Shown here: positions 1 to 10,182 of the stretch, piece by piece
Layout of the letters: every line of letters begins with the position of its first letter
Position numbering within the stretch: position 1 is the stretch's first letter
Assembly: GCA_026419775.2 (NCBI GenBank)
Contig: JAOPGA020001865.1
Coordinates: 1 to 64,000 of the forward strand
Origin: Acrasis kona
Lineage: Eukaryota; Heterolobosea; Eutetramitea; Acrasida; Acrasidae
Direction: 5' to 3'
Length of the DNA stretch: 64,000 nucleotides
The notes under the pieces: model-generated
Told to the model about the DNA's origin: nothing
Seen by the model: the letters and a program-made list of their open reading frames with translations, nothing else
The model's database searches: none
Program-made: the position numbers and the translations under genes

Positions 1-1552
1 TTTCACGACGAATATCCCAAAAAGTAATTTCCAGACGGAAGGTAGAAGGAGGATTAATCATTTGCCTTGGCTTTTTGTCATTATCTGGTGGATTGCGGTT
101 GTAATTGTCGCGGACATTATCTAAATTTAACGACAAATAGAACGGAGATGGACATTTAGAAGGCCATGGTAATATTGTATTATTGTTTCCAGTCACACCT
201 ACATTCCTTCTTGCCACTGAAATGGTGCTCGGTAATAAAAAGGATCTTTGTACATAAATTTTATCTTCTGGTTTTGCATCTGGTTCACAACCTGGTAGAG
301 TTGACCGTTGCAATAAAAAATACAAAACAGGGCGTCCCATTTTCATTGGTCTCAGTGTGGTCCAGACATCGTTTCTCGCTTCAGATCCAACAAGAACCAA
401 CATTCGTACATTAGTCTCGTTCTGCTTACCAAATACATAGTCAACCTGAATATTGTAATTAGTCATGTTGGAAACACCAGGTGCATTGATAACAGATGAA
501 TCACGGATTGTGTCGAGAGCAATCTTTGCATCATATACACGATCGGTGGGAGGCAGACCGTATCTCGCAAGGAGCACTACATTAAGAATGTTAGGTATGA
601 TTAGAGAAGAAACGAGTTGAGAAATGATTGACGTGCTAGACACTTCAGGATATGATTGAACACCTACAATAACATCTCCGTAATTAATATCATTATACGG
701 TAATGTGATGTTTTCATTTCTAACAACACTGACAGGTTCGATCCAAATGTTAATTTCTACTTGGTTGCTCAACGACGTGTTGAAATCAATAATGTAGCTT
801 AGAATCCAAACTGGTTGATCTTGAACAATAAAATGTCCATTTAGTACATTCCTGCATGATGTTTTACTCGTTTGAACGTAAGGATTGATTCTATATCCAG
901 GGCTTATTGTGTGAAGAAAAGAGGACATGTTATACGCTCGTTTCGGTTTGATGGAGTACTTCAATATTAGCGGGTAGGGTGCGGTAATGTTAATTGCTGG
1001 TGTGTATTGCAAAGTGTTGTTGGTGATGGGCACAGTAAACGTATACATGCTGCTATATGTACCATTCGAAAAGTCCAAAGGTCCTATCTTGTCCATTACA
1101 TTATCCTCTCGAGCGGTGATCCGACGATTTCCATCATGGTTTTCGCAAAACGTAAGAGTGATACCCTCATCTCGAAAAAAGTAGCGGTCCTGACTTTCTA
1201 CCCTGATGCGATTAATGGGCGAGGCGGTTATTGAATTTGGATTGAAAGTTGTTTTGGACAGAAAATGAGTAGTTGTTGCTTGCACGTCGTTAATGTAAAC
1301 TAATGGCTTGTGGTTGTGGCTACTTTCGTTTGAACATCTTGCTAACGCTAATTCACCAAAGATCAGTCTTGAATGTTGTTCCGAGGATGTAAAGGCTCCT
1401 TCGAAAATTGTATTGATTGATGTATTGCACTCTATATACGAAGTGGGCAAAAATCTTCTGAATTTATGTTCTCTGGGGCAGTCTATTAGTGCTGGTGTAC
1501 TGTCTTTAAGAAAAAGCAATATCAACCAGCATAAAACTAGGCGGCGCCACAT
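1..1552 (-). CDS. Secreted or membrane glycoprotein, C-terminus beyond window
   Basis: An uninterrupted minus-strand frame runs from an ATG at 1552 to the left edge, giving about 517 codons with no stop, so the C-terminus is missing. The first 20 or so residues (MWRRLVLCWLILLFL...) form a basic start followed by a hydrophobic core, a convincing signal peptide. The rest is rich in Asn-x-Ser/Thr sequons (for example NTS, NGT, NNT, NMS, NET) and has scattered cysteines, as expected of an extracellular, N-glycosylated protein. No transmembrane segment is visible in the part present, although one could lie outside the window. I do not recognise the family. No introns are needed to read it. Confidence 0.8.
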   Translation of the reverse strand, partial: MWRRLVLCWLILLFLKDSTPALIDCPREHKFRRFLPTSYIECNTSINTIFEGAFTSSEQHSRLIFGELALARCSNESSHNHKPLVYINDVQATTTHFLSKTTFNPNSITASPINRIRVESQDRYFFRDEGITLTFCENHDGNRRITAREDNVMDKIGPLDFSNGTYSSMYTFTVPITNNTLQYTPAINITAPYPLILKYSIKPKRAYNMSSFLHTISPGYRINPYVQTSKTSCRNVLNGHFIVQDQPVWILSYIIDFNTSLSNQVEINIWIEPVSVVRNENITLPYNDINYGDVIVGVQSYPEVSSTSIISQLVSSLIIPNILNVVLLARYGLPPTDRVYDAKIALDTIRDSSVINAPGVSNMTNYNIQVDYVFGKQNETNVRMLVLVGSEARNDVWTTLRPMKMGRPVLYFLLQRSTLPGCEPDAKPEDKIYVQRSFLLPSTISVARRNVGVTGNNNTILPWPSKCPSPFYLSLNLDNVRDNYNRNPPDNDKKPRQMINPPSTFRLEITFWDIRRE

Positions 1553-1945
1553 TGCTGATAAAAATATACCAAATTCTCTTCAACAAGCTTATCAACACCC
1601 CGCTTTGTTTGTAATCCGTGAGCGGAAATAGAAAGTAGAGAGTTTGGGACACTCGGTGAAATTTTTTCATCTTTTTTTAAATGAAAGGTGTTTACATGTA
1701 ACATGTTGCTCATCATATTCGAAGGATTACTTTATTCCTAGCGACACTCTGAAATTAACGGCCAAATCGATTGTAAAAGATGCTTAATACAAACAACAAG
1801 ACTGTACGGATTGATGCCAAATTTATTCTAACACAAGTAGAGTACTAAAAATAAAGTTGAGGTATCTTCTTTTACGCCTGTTGTGTGTTTGCCAGATGGA
1901 GGTACTTTACACTTTGTCGACCAAGAATCAACAAACCGCGACACA
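1553..1945. other. Intergenic region between divergent genes
   Basis: Lies between the secreted glycoprotein and the next plus-strand gene. It is A/T-rich. An open frame in phase with the downstream gene begins near 1835 without an ATG, so a short 5' exon or a non-AUG extension is possible. No RNA gene or repeat is seen. Confidence 0.4.
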
Positions 1946-2512
1946 ATGCTCTTGAAGGACATTGAAGAATCATTACCAACGCAATACAAAAGTATTCTAA
2001 AATCAAAACTATACGATGGAAAATCCAAAGATAGGGTGAAGTCCAGTATAGAAACCATGAATAAATCAAACATTTCGAAGGACAGCTACAAGAAACAACT
2101 TCAGATTTTATCTACGATGGAGGAAGCCCCCTACGTACCACAACACGGGTACGTGGTAATTCCCGACAACCCAAATAAAATGTACGTACGCCCCATGTGT
2201 GCATCCCATCAACATTCCCCGAAGCACAGCCAGGATGAACAAAAAAGGCATAGTTGGAATGGGTCCCGAATGTCTAGAATTTCACCAGCAAGCCCATTAA
2301 ACGATAGCCCTACAAACAAAGAGAGAAGATTGTTTTGGATTAAAAAACAATCAACCGACAGCGGTCAGAGCAGTCCCGCCCTCAGTCCTGAAGAAGAAAA
2401 CGAAAAACTCAACCTTCTAGAAAAGGAATTGTACAGAATGAGAGGTTTGGAGGAAAAATTCGAACCGGGTGCATGCGCGACTGTAGTCACAAAGTTCGAA
2501 CCAGAAGATTAA
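1946..2512 (+). CDS. Hypothetical Ser/Pro-rich protein
   Basis: I do not recognise this protein. The first in-frame ATG is at 1946 (MLLKDIEESLP) and gives about 188 residues. The frame stays open about 110 bases further upstream with plausible coding content but no ATG, so a 5' exon may be missing. The middle is polar and basic. It contains a PYVPQHGYVVIP segment and several Ser-Pro pairs (SPASPLNDSP, SSPALSPEEE) that look like proline-directed phosphorylation sites. A short acidic C-terminal helix follows (EEENEKLNLLEKELYRM). It is probably cytosolic and largely disordered. It converges on UBA5, with about 150 bases between the stop codons. Confidence 0.55.
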   Translation: MLLKDIEESLPTQYKSILKSKLYDGKSKDRVKSSIETMNKSNISKDSYKKQLQILSTMEEAPYVPQHGYVVIPDNPNKMYVRPMCASHQHSPKHSQDEQKRHSWNGSRMSRISPASPLNDSPTNKERRLFWIKKQSTDSGQSSPALSPEEENEKLNLLEKELYRMRGLEEKFEPGACATVVTKFEPED

Positions 2513-2664
2513 ACTCTTCACACTTCACAGCAGCTCTAAGAATGTTTGGTTCTATCATAGACGTTGATGGTGGAATGTACTCTTTTGAATTTGACGACGA
2601 GTCAAATTGAAACCTGCATTCACACAACCATTTTTCAAGACGAAAGATTAAACAAGAAAATTTA

Positions 2665-3951
2665 TTACATTTCATTTAGCTGCCTCATTAATTCGTCAAT
2701 ATTACCGTCAACCTCCACAACATTATTCGTATCAATAGATGGTTTGAGCTCGTCGGACCTCATGAATGCGTAATCTATACCCTCTCCCAACTCTTGTAAT
2801 CTATTTCTCGCAATTTCTTCGTCGTCTTCTTCTTGAACACTGCTGACAACTTCGATGCCCCATTCATTGTCTGCATGAGATGCCGGTTCTTCATCATCTA
2901 CATTACAATTTGTATTTTGTAATGAGAGCGGGTTGTCCTTGTGTTGTTCCTGGCGAACCATACACCACCGATTGGAACAATGAGGGTTTGGTTTGACGAC
3001 CATGGTGGGAAAGAAATCCGTCAGAGCAGAATAACCAACATAGTAACCGACACTACCAAAGTTGAGTAGGTACTTGAGAACATTTTGAGCCAGAAGACCC
3101 GCAGTGATGCCCATGGTTGTTGGGAGAGAAGCGGCACAGACACCCTCACGTTTGATTTGTTTGACACCGGAGGCTACTATGAGTGGAGGTGCACATTGAT
3201 AGCAAGCTGTTCTTCCAGGAATCATGAATTGAATGTGGCCTATTAAAAAATCAAAATTTATTAAACAAATGATTGTGTTACCGCTGACTGCATCTTCAGA
3301 GACGCCCGATTCCATCCACTTGATGTCTAGTTCGTTACAGGCTTGATTGACGGACATTCTGGCTTCGAAGTTGTCCACACAACTCAATACAAGATCCACT
3401 GGTTTTTTTGGTGCTTTCCCTCCATTTGATAAGGATTGCAAGAACGGATCAAAATGATCCATTGTTGTGATGTTATATTGGTAACACTCAAATTCAACAT
3501 CTGGGTTGATGTTAGTAAGGGTCTTATATGAGGCATCCACTTTAGACATTCCTGCCTGATCTGGTGTAAAGAATAGACGGTTCATATTAGCCATGGATAC
3601 AGTGTCGAAATCATATAGTAATAATTTACCAATGCCACATCTGGTAAGCATTTCTGCCGTGACGGATCCCACACCACCAATTCCCACTATTGCTACAGAG
3701 TAGTCCTTGATGCGCTCATAGTTTTCGACGATGCCCATACGCTTTAGGGCCATAAGCCTACTATATGGATTGTCATCTAGAATGTGAGGTTTCTACGCAG
3801 CATCTCAATTACCTGTTACTTCTGAAGACATCTCCTCTATTTTACTGCGTTGTTTATGCGTTTCAACGTTCTCATATTTGGATAATTTCAGCTTGAGCTC
3901 TTGCACCAAGTTTTTTAAACTAACTAGATCATCCTCGTGTTGTGTTGTCAT
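2665..3951 (-). CDS. UBA5: UBA5, E1 activating enzyme for UFM1
   Basis: Adenylates UFM1 and forms a thioester with it, the first step of UFMylation in cytosol and at the ER. Three exons (3951-3813, 3776-3282, 3239-2665) give 402 residues; human UBA5 is about 400. Visible features are the MSSEV-like lead-in, [15 protein letters not shown], the ATP-binding [10 protein letters not shown], the NMNRLFF segment, a CxxC zinc pair (CYQC) and the catalytic cysteine in [12 protein letters not shown]. The acidic C-terminal tail resembles the UFM1/UFC1-interacting region. The second intron (3240-3281) is 42 bases, in frame and free of stops, so an unspliced reading would add 14 foreign residues inside the conserved SG/HIQ junction. 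The start at 3951 was chosen by N-terminal similarity to the family. Confidence 0.95.
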
Positions 3952-4095
3952 AATTTCAGGAACTTTTACAAACAACAAAAACAACTTTTGGACATGAACA
4001 TAAATCTTTATTACGTGCATTCAACGCTGGTATAATGTCTCCTGAACTTCTTATATTAGTACTTCTTAAATCATAGACACTTTGGAAACGCACAG

Positions 4096-4971
4096 TTATT
4101 TTTTATTCATCAACGAGATGCTGAATTTTTGTTGTTTGGCCAAATCAAAACTAGGGTCCAATTCGATACATTTATCGAAGCAAGCCAATGCCTCATCAAG
4201 TTTTTTAAAATCCTTTAGTGCAACACCTTTGGCAAACTGTATGATGGGGTTAGTTGGATCAAGAGACATTGCTTTATCAAAGTTGGTAATACATTCATCC
4301 TCTTGTTTCAGTTCCTTGAGGGCATTTCCTTTGTTCAAATAATTTGATGCATCGTTAGGTGATAGTTCGATGGCTTTGTCTATTGCTGTTATTGCTTCCT
4401 CGAATCGACTGAGTTTGCAAAGTGTTACACTTTTGTTGGTGTGTGCATCAGGGAAGTTGGGGTCTATGGTTGTAGCCTTGTCAAAGCATTCTAATGCCTC
4501 TTCGTGTCTTTGTTGAGCACTGTACACGGCACCCTTTTGATCATAAGCAAAAACACAGTTCTTGTCCAATAGAATCGCAACATCGCAACACTTGATTGAA
4601 TTTCTATAATCGTCCAAACCGGCATATGCAACAGCCTTCAGGCAGTGCGCTTTTGTGAATCCATGATGAATTTTAAGTGCTTCGTTGAATAGATCTATAG
4701 CTCTCTCAAACTGTCCAACATCAAGTAAAATTTCACCAACACTGCAATATGCGTCGGTATTTTCTGGATTAATATCACTGGCCTTCTCAAACTCATTCAC
4801 AGCTTCATTTAATCTCACCAAACCCCTCAAAACTTTGCCCTTGAGAAAGTGGAGTTCAAAGTTATTGTTGTGCTGTGGTAGCAAAGTATCAATTTTGATC
4901 AAAGCCTCATTCAAAGAATTCTCACCAAGGAGCGTTTTAATACTTGTAATTTCGGTCTCAAGGGAAGACAT
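4096..4971 (-). CDS. Tetratricopeptide repeat protein
   Basis: A single-exon 291-residue protein made almost entirely of 34-residue TPR units. After a short N-terminal helix (MSSLETEITSIKTLLG) about seven to eight repeats follow, with the usual W/L-G-Y-A-F-A-P spacing seen as ALIKIDTLLPQHN, EAVNEFEKASDINPENTDAY, EALECFDKATTIDPNFPDAH and similar. It ends with KK. There is no catalytic or membrane segment, so it is probably a cytosolic scaffold or co-chaperone. TPR arrays alone do not identify the partner. The ATG at 4971 is the first in frame; the upstream frame has no ATG. It is close to UBA5 on the same strand. Confidence 0.85.
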   Translation of the reverse strand: MSSLETEITSIKTLLGENSLNEALIKIDTLLPQHNNNFELHFLKGKVLRGLVRLNEAVNEFEKASDINPENTDAYCSVGEILLDVGQFERAIDLFNEALKIHHGFTKAHCLKAVAYAGLDDYRNSIKCCDVAILLDKNCVFAYDQKGAVYSAQQRHEEALECFDKATTIDPNFPDAHTNKSVTLCKLSRFEEAITAIDKAIELSPNDASNYLNKGNALKELKQEDECITNFDKAMSLDPTNPIIQFAKGVALKDFKKLDEALACFDKCIELDPSFDLAKQQKFSISLMNKK

Positions 4972-5059
4972 TTCCGTTTGTTTTAATTTGGGTGGTTGAT
5001 TGACTTTTGAGCGGTCAGGGTGTATCAAACAAAAGTATAAAGAAGTATTATTTATTTTA

Positions 5060-5246
5060 TTAATACTTGGATCTTCCTGCAGTGAAGTAAGGCTTGTAAT
5101 AAAGTTCTACATTTTCAATAAAACCTTCTCTTCTTGGTTTCCATCCTAATTGGTCGACAGCTATGAAATGATTACACGTGTAATAACTGTGGTCACAGAC
5201 TCCACGTCGCAATCCTTCTTGTAAACAGTCTTGTTTTTTGACTCAT
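5060..5246 (-). CDS. Small cysteine-rich protein, possibly COA5/PET191-like, frame interrupted
   Basis: A coding-like stretch of about 58 residues ends at a TAA at 5060-5062 and reads DCLQEGLRRGVCDHSYYTC then GWKPRREGF. The CLxEG...C...C pattern and basic RRxGF tail recall COA5/PET191, a mitochondrial intermembrane-space factor for cytochrome c oxidase assembly. An ATG at 5246 lies just upstream in a neighbouring frame. The two frames meet at a run of six T (5235-5240), and one base fewer would give a continuous frame starting MSQKQDC. The alternatives are a missed short intron or a decayed gene. The N-terminal cysteine pair of COA5 is not seen, so the family call is weak. Confidence 0.4.
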
Positions 5247-5369
5247 CTTAACCAACATGCTTTGCAATTGCAATTCTCAATCTAGTCAATATCTTGTTAG
5301 TGACTCGATCAACTGTCCAGATTGTAATTGTTGGGAGAGGATTATAATTAACGAGTTATTATTCTTGAT

Positions 5370-7367
5370 ATGTCGCTCGTACAGTTCGAATCATTCACAA
5401 GTTCTGTGGACCCTGATTATTGGTATGAGCTTGAGAACAAAAAACTAACGGAATTTAAACTCGACAACACTGAAAGAGATATCTATGCAACTTACAACAC
5501 TGGCGGTGAGCATGAACAGGTTTCGTCAAGAATAAGATTGAGCAGAGGTGCTTTCAATAAGCAAGACACTTTTAATACCATGAGTGTTTATGATTTTTCA
5601 TCTCCAGGAACCCTGCTAAATTCAAATACAATGGAGGATTTTAAAAACCTGGACAAGAAGGCCATTATCAAAGAAGTGGCCAAGAAGATATACGATTCCA
5701 TCGTTAGTGGGGATTGGATTAATGATCCAACGCTCCTAACACGGTTCTATCTGATATCCTACGCTGAATTAAAACAACACGTTTTTTACCACTGGTTCGC
5801 GTTCCCTGCAATTACCCCAACACAAGCGTTGACATCTCCCACTAGTTCTCACCTAATCGGTAAAACATTTAACGAAGAGCAAGTAGAACAACTCAGAGTA
5901 GCATATGACATGTATCGTACTGACAACCACATTAGAGATCGTTCATTCTTCGTAGTTGTTCACAACCAAACTTCAAATACGCTCACCATCAACTCATTCA
6001 GCTCGTACAAAGAAGAACAAAGCAGTGATTCCAAAGTGTATTTCGCTTTCGCCGATCCAAGTTCGCTCGAGTCCCACCCTGGATGGCCCCTACGCAACTT
6101 TTCGCTCGCAGTCAGTCACCGTTTCCCAACTCACTCCGTCTACACGTTCCTTTGCATTCGCGAAATTCCAAACAAACGCGACCTATCAAGATCCTTGTTC
6201 ATCGACATTAATCAAGCAACATTAAGCGATCCATCGAAAATGGTGGCCGTGGGTTGGGAAAAAACATTAAACAAATCAAGGCCAAAAATTGCAGACATGG
6301 GTCAAATGATGGACCCCATCAAATTAGCCGAAAGTAGTGTTCGATTGAATTTGGAGTTGATGAAGTGGAGAATGTTTCCCTCTCTCGACTTGAATAAACT
6401 TTCAAACACAAAGTGTCTATTGGTCGGAGCAGGAACACTCGGATGTCATGTTGCAAGAAACCTTATGGCTTGGGGATGCTTCAACATTACTTTTATAGAC
6501 AGGACCAAAGTAAGCTTCAGCAACCCTGTTAGACAACCGCTCTATGAGTACGTTGATTGTCTGAACGGAGGAGCAAACAAGGCCCAATGTGCCGCAGATC
6601 ACGTAAAGAAGATTTACCCCAACGCCAACGCAAATGCTTATTCCTTGGATATCCCGATGCCAGGTCACCCCTACGACGATAGTCACAAAGAAGCTGTGCA
6701 ATCTCACTACGAACAAATGAATGAACTAATAAAAAGTCACGACGTGATTTATTTGTTGACGGATACGAGGGAGTCGAGGTGGTTGCCCACGTTATTGGCA
6801 ACTGCTAACGATAAGATTGTTATTAACGCTGCTCTTGGCTTTGATTCGTACTTGGTCATGAGGCATGGTCAACCCAATCACACCAATCGTCTTGGTTGCT
6901 ATTTCTGTTTTGATGTGGTCGCTCCGGTGGACAGCACGAAAGATCGCACTTTGGATCAACAATGTACAGTGACCAGACCTGGTGTGTCCGCTGTTGCTGG
7001 TAGTTTGGCTGTAGAGCTTTTAGTTGCAATGTTGCATCATAAGCTTGAGAGTAATGCTCCAGCATCCATCGTTGGAAGTCAAGATCAAGGCGAACTCGGT
7101 TTCATTCCACATCAAATAAGGGGAAGCATGAGCAATTTCCAAAACGCATTAATGACCGGAAGCGCATACAACCAGTGCACAGCATGTTCAGATGCCATTG
7201 TGAAGGAGTACAAGAAGAACGGCTTTGATTTCCTACACAAGGTGTTCAATCGTTCCAAACTCTTGGAGGAGCTGACTGGATTGGATCAATTGCAACAAAA
7301 AACGCAAGGTATGCTTGATGAAATGGAGTTTATTGATGAAGATGACGAGGAATATCAATTTATGTAA
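5370..7367 (+). CDS. ATG7: ATG7, E1-like activating enzyme of autophagy
   Basis: Activates ATG8 and ATG12 for transfer to ATG3 and ATG10, essential for autophagosome growth. Intronless, 665 residues, near the family length of about 630-700. The N-terminal domain (residues 1 to about 320) binds E2. The C-terminal adenylation domain shows LVGAGTLGCHVARNLMAWG (nucleotide loop), the conserved ...FSNPVRQPLY..., a CxxC zinc pair (CYFC and later CTAC) and the catalytic cysteine in QQCTVTRPGVS. The acidic C-terminus ends DEDDEEYQFM and resembles the ATG8-interacting tail. The start ATG at 5370 follows an A/T-rich leader. It is the second non-canonical E1 in this window after UBA5. Confidence 0.97.
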   Translation: MSLVQFESFTSSVDPDYWYELENKKLTEFKLDNTERDIYATYNTGGEHEQVSSRIRLSRGAFNKQDTFNTMSVYDFSSPGTLLNSNTMEDFKNLDKKAIIKEVAKKIYDSIVSGDWINDPTLLTRFYLISYAELKQHVFYHWFAFPAITPTQALTSPTSSHLIGKTFNEEQVEQLRVAYDMYRTDNHIRDRSFFVVVHNQTSNTLTINSFSSYKEEQSSDSKVYFAFADPSSLESHPGWPLRNFSLAVSHRFPTHSVYTFLCIREIPNKRDLSRSLFIDINQATLSDPSKMVAVGWEKTLNKSRPKIADMGQMMDPIKLAESSVRLNLELMKWRMFPSLDLNKLSNTKCLLVGAGTLGCHVARNLMAWGCFNITFIDRTKVSFSNPVRQPLYEYVDCLNGGANKAQCAADHVKKIYPNANANAYSLDIPMPGHPYDDSHKEAVQSHYEQMNELIKSHDVIYLLTDTRESRWLPTLLATANDKIVINAALGFDSYLVMRHGQPNHTNRLGCYFCFDVVAPVDSTKDRTLDQQCTVTRPGVSAVAGSLAVELLVAMLHHKLESNAPASIVGSQDQGELGFIPHQIRGSMSNFQNALMTGSAYNQCTACSDAIVKEYKKNGFDFLHKVFNRSKLLEELTGLDQLQQKTQGMLDEMEFIDEDDEEYQFM

Positions 7368-7706
7368 ATAATAAATTTTTATCTCTTTTATTACAGCCTA
7401 TATCAAACATTGCCATTTTAAACTTGCTTAACATGCAAGAAGTCTCTGGTCTAGTTCGGACAAATCTATTCACATTTGATCCATAAGTTTGATTGTTGTA
7501 TGTTGGTAGTAGTTTTGTTCCTAGTTGATGCCATCTTGGTTTCTATTATTACGCAAATCATTGACAATCACACATTAACCATTACCCACGCACAGGAAGT
7601 ACTTGTATCAACATACAAATTCTTGAGTTGTTCTAAAAGAAGATGTGCTCTAATTGTTCTCGTTAAAAAATGTCATTTGATTTTGATATTGTTGAGATTT
7701 ACAAAA
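7368..7706. other. Intergenic region, same-strand genes
   Basis: About 340 bases between ATG7 and the alcohol dehydrogenase gene, with an AATAAA just after the ATG7 stop. An open frame continues upstream of the dehydrogenase start but its residues do not match the family and the true ATG lies at its 3' end. No other feature is seen. Confidence 0.5.
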
Positions 7707-8867
7707 ATGATGAAGTCGGTAATCTTTAAAGGACCTCACCAAGTCAAAGTAGAGCAACGATCCATACCAAAACTGAAATCAAAAACAGATGTGATTGTTA
7801 AAGTGAGATACAATGCAATCTGTGGGAGTGATCTACATGCATTTAGAGGAGTGGAGGAGTGCGAGTCTATCGATTTTATCATGGGCCATGAATTTTGTGG
7901 TACAATCTATCAAGTTGGAGAGAGCATCAAAAACTTTCAGGTGGGCGACAGCGTTGTTTCTCCTTTCACTGTTAGTTGTGGGGAGTGCTTCTACTGCCTT
8001 GGAAACTTGAGTGCAAGATGCGAACAATCCTTGCTATTTGGTTCGCCAAGGTAATACCAATCCTCTTATTAAAGTATACAATGACGTAAGATTAGATGGT
8101 GGGCAAGCGGAGTATGTTAGAGTTCCTCTTGCAGATTCAACACTATTGCATTTGAAGAATGTTCAGATAAAGGACGAGAAGACTCTGCTATTCTTAGGAG
8201 ACATTTTTCCAACTGGTAAGTTGTAATGCTAATGTGTCTTCACCTGATTTTAGGATATTTTTGTGTAAAAAATGCATTAAGTAGATTAAATCCAAAAGAT
8301 GATGTTTCTATTTGCGTTTTTGGATGTGGTCCAGTTGGTCTGTGTACAATTATCGCAGCCAAGTACCTGCTAAGAAACTTTGGAAATGGGTCAAAATTAT
8401 TTGCTGTTGACTCAGTTCAACAAAGGCTAGAAAAAGCTACACTTTTAGGAGCGACAGTAATCAAATTGGATGAGTCAAATCCAACAATGGCTGTTACAAA
8501 ATTACAAGACGAAACGAATGGTAGAGGTGTCGACGCTAGTTTGGAAGTGGTTGGGTCCCGTAGTGCATTAAGGATTGCTTTTGATTCGTTGAGACCTTTT
8601 GGAGTCTTATCGAGTGTGGGAGTACACAACAGCAACCTTCCCTTCTCTGGCGATGAATGTTTTACAAAAAATATTGTAATGCAGTTCGGAAGATGTCCTG
8701 TCAGGAGCATACTTCCTGAGTCGATTGCTGTTATGGAAGCCACTCAAGATCAATTCAAAGATTTTGTTGATCACGTTTGTACTATTGATGATGCAGTAGA
8801 AGCATATGATCTGTTTGAGAAGAGGTTGGTACAGAAAGTAGTGTTTAACATGATCGGCAATGAATAA
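7707..8867 (+). CDS. Zinc-dependent alcohol dehydrogenase (MDR family)
   Basis: Medium-chain NAD(P)-dependent alcohol or formaldehyde-type dehydrogenase, cytosolic. Three exons (7707-8050, 8091-8215, 8254-8867) encode 360 residues. Catalytic zinc ligands lie in ICGSDLHAF and GHEFCG. The structural-zinc loop is CGECFYC followed by a fourth Cys (ARCEQ). The Rossmann loop is FGCGPVGL, then AVDSVQQR for the cofactor. The exon junctions restore LDGGQAEYVRVP and the PTGYF motif typical of the family, which fixes both introns (40 and 38 bases). It resembles the bacterial-like FdhA/threonine-dehydrogenase branch more than class III ADH; the substrate cannot be told. Two adjacent ATGs (7707, 7710) could serve. 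Confidence 0.9.
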
Positions 8868-9049
8868 AATACTTTTACAATTTATTACGTTCATTTTGTC
8901 GTTCTTCAACATGAAGATTGTCAAGATGAGTTGCAACTTGCGTTACTAAACCGATTAAAAATTTTCAAAATAATAATTTATTAATAATCAAAATCCGTAT
9001 GCTTCCTCTCTGGCATGCTATTTAATGTTGAGTACATGTTGGAGTCAAA

Positions 9050-9525
9050 TCAAACCTTTGAGAAATGTCTTGCAGCACCCAATACACAAAGTAATGTAAA
9101 TAATATAGTAATTCCTCCTGAAACTTCATAACCGAAAGTCTCCCAAGTAATCTAACTAGTTTAGATGTGACGCGAATGTGTGAATGATTTACCGCTTTAA
9201 CGTGGCCAAGAATAAATAAAATTCCAATTCCCATTGTAGCAATAAAACTGCTCAAAAAGCCTCCGAGATGCTTCAAAATGTTATTAATGCTTGAATTTTA
9301 ACTCACTTCCCAGCCTGTAACATCATCAGGGTGCTCTTTATCGCTCGCTTGTGACGCCAACCTTCCGAATACTTCTGGAACTGGTGCGAAAAAGTAGCAA
9401 ATTATTGTGAACATGGCCCACCAACCGTTGGGGTAAATAGCACATCCAACAATAGCCAAAGTGAGGCCAATAGCCATACCAAAGGCCAAGATGAACACAA
9501 GCAACAGAATCTGTTTTAGTTCCAT
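9050..9525 (-). CDS. VPS55: VPS55/LEPROT family membrane protein
   Basis: Small four-helix membrane protein of late endosomes that promotes endosome-to-vacuole or lysosome sorting. Exons 9525-9307, 9270-9193 and 9151-9050 give 132 residues, matching LEPROT (131). Hydrophobic segments are LLLVFILAFGMAIGL, WWAMFTIICYFFAP, FIATMGIGILFI and GGITILFTLLCVLG. The characteristic APVPEVFGR (family: SPIPH...) follows helix two. Splicing at the second of two nearby AGs in the last intron (TTAG at 9152) is needed to obtain ITWETFGYEVSGG. Reading from the first AG gives a premature stop, so the two close acceptors are notable. Confidence 0.9.
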
Positions 9526-9764
9526 TTGTGAAAGTGAATGTTCTATTGTAATATTACAATTTAAATCAATCATTATGTTCATTCTTTGTCGTCTTCTTAC
9601 TAGAATTTGCTTGAATAATGGCTATAATATCCATATGTGGTCACGACGGTATGTTTCTTGGTCTTGTTTGGCACAGCATTTAATCGATCTCTTGATGATA
9701 GTTTAACTAGAACGAACAGACAAATATTTATGTATTAAAAATTTATTCATGAAATACATTTGAT

Positions 9765-10035
9765 CTATGCAGTACCTCCATGATTCATTATTTGTACAAC
9801 ATGTTTGACCACTTTCTTATATTGATAGATAACCGCCATTTGTCCAGGTGCGCTCTTGTCCTTATAATTCCAGTTTTCGCCGTCAAACTTCAACGTTTTT
9901 GAAGAAACACGTCTTTAATTTCATTAATATAAGCTAGCAATTCTTCTGAACTTGCATGTTTACTTTATTCAACGCATTTTCAATGTTTTCCTTTGTGATG
10001 GCATTCACATCACTTATAATATCAATTTTGGAATT
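9765..10035 (-). pseudogene. Frame-broken coding remnant, family unknown
   Basis: Minus-strand segments in different frames read like one protein: first IDIISDVNAITKENIENAL, then SSEELLAYINEIKDVF, and last FDGENWNYKDKSAPG continuing to a TAG at 9765-9767. Codon use is protein-like in each. Two frame changes are needed, one beside a run of five T (minus strand A) near 9900 and one near 9955. A 23-base GT...AG segment could instead bridge the first. Upstream the frame runs into the (AAAT)n repeat and has no start. It is either a decayed gene or a real gene damaged by indel errors in the assembly. I do not recognise the family. Confidence 0.4.
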
Positions 10036-10052
10036 AAAAGGGTGTATAAATA

Positions 10053-10113
10053 CTAAATAAATAAATAATAAATAAATAAATAATAAATAAAAAAATAAAT
10101 AAATAAATAAAAA
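10053..10113. repeat. (AAAT)n/(AAATAA)n microsatellite
   Basis: About 60 bases of irregular AAAT and AATAAATA units with one A-run. It may be slippage-derived. It abuts the 5' end of the broken coding remnant on the minus strand. Confidence 0.85.
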
Positions 10114-10182
10114 GTACTTTTAATTATTAAAGTAAAATGCTGGTTTAATGTTAGCCACAACCATTGTCACACAGAAATAATA

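Noticed and set aside
5257-5448. Cys-rich plus-strand frame MLCNCNSQSSQY before ATG7
   Set aside because: It overlaps the ATG7 start in another frame and falls in its leader; a short upstream frame at most.
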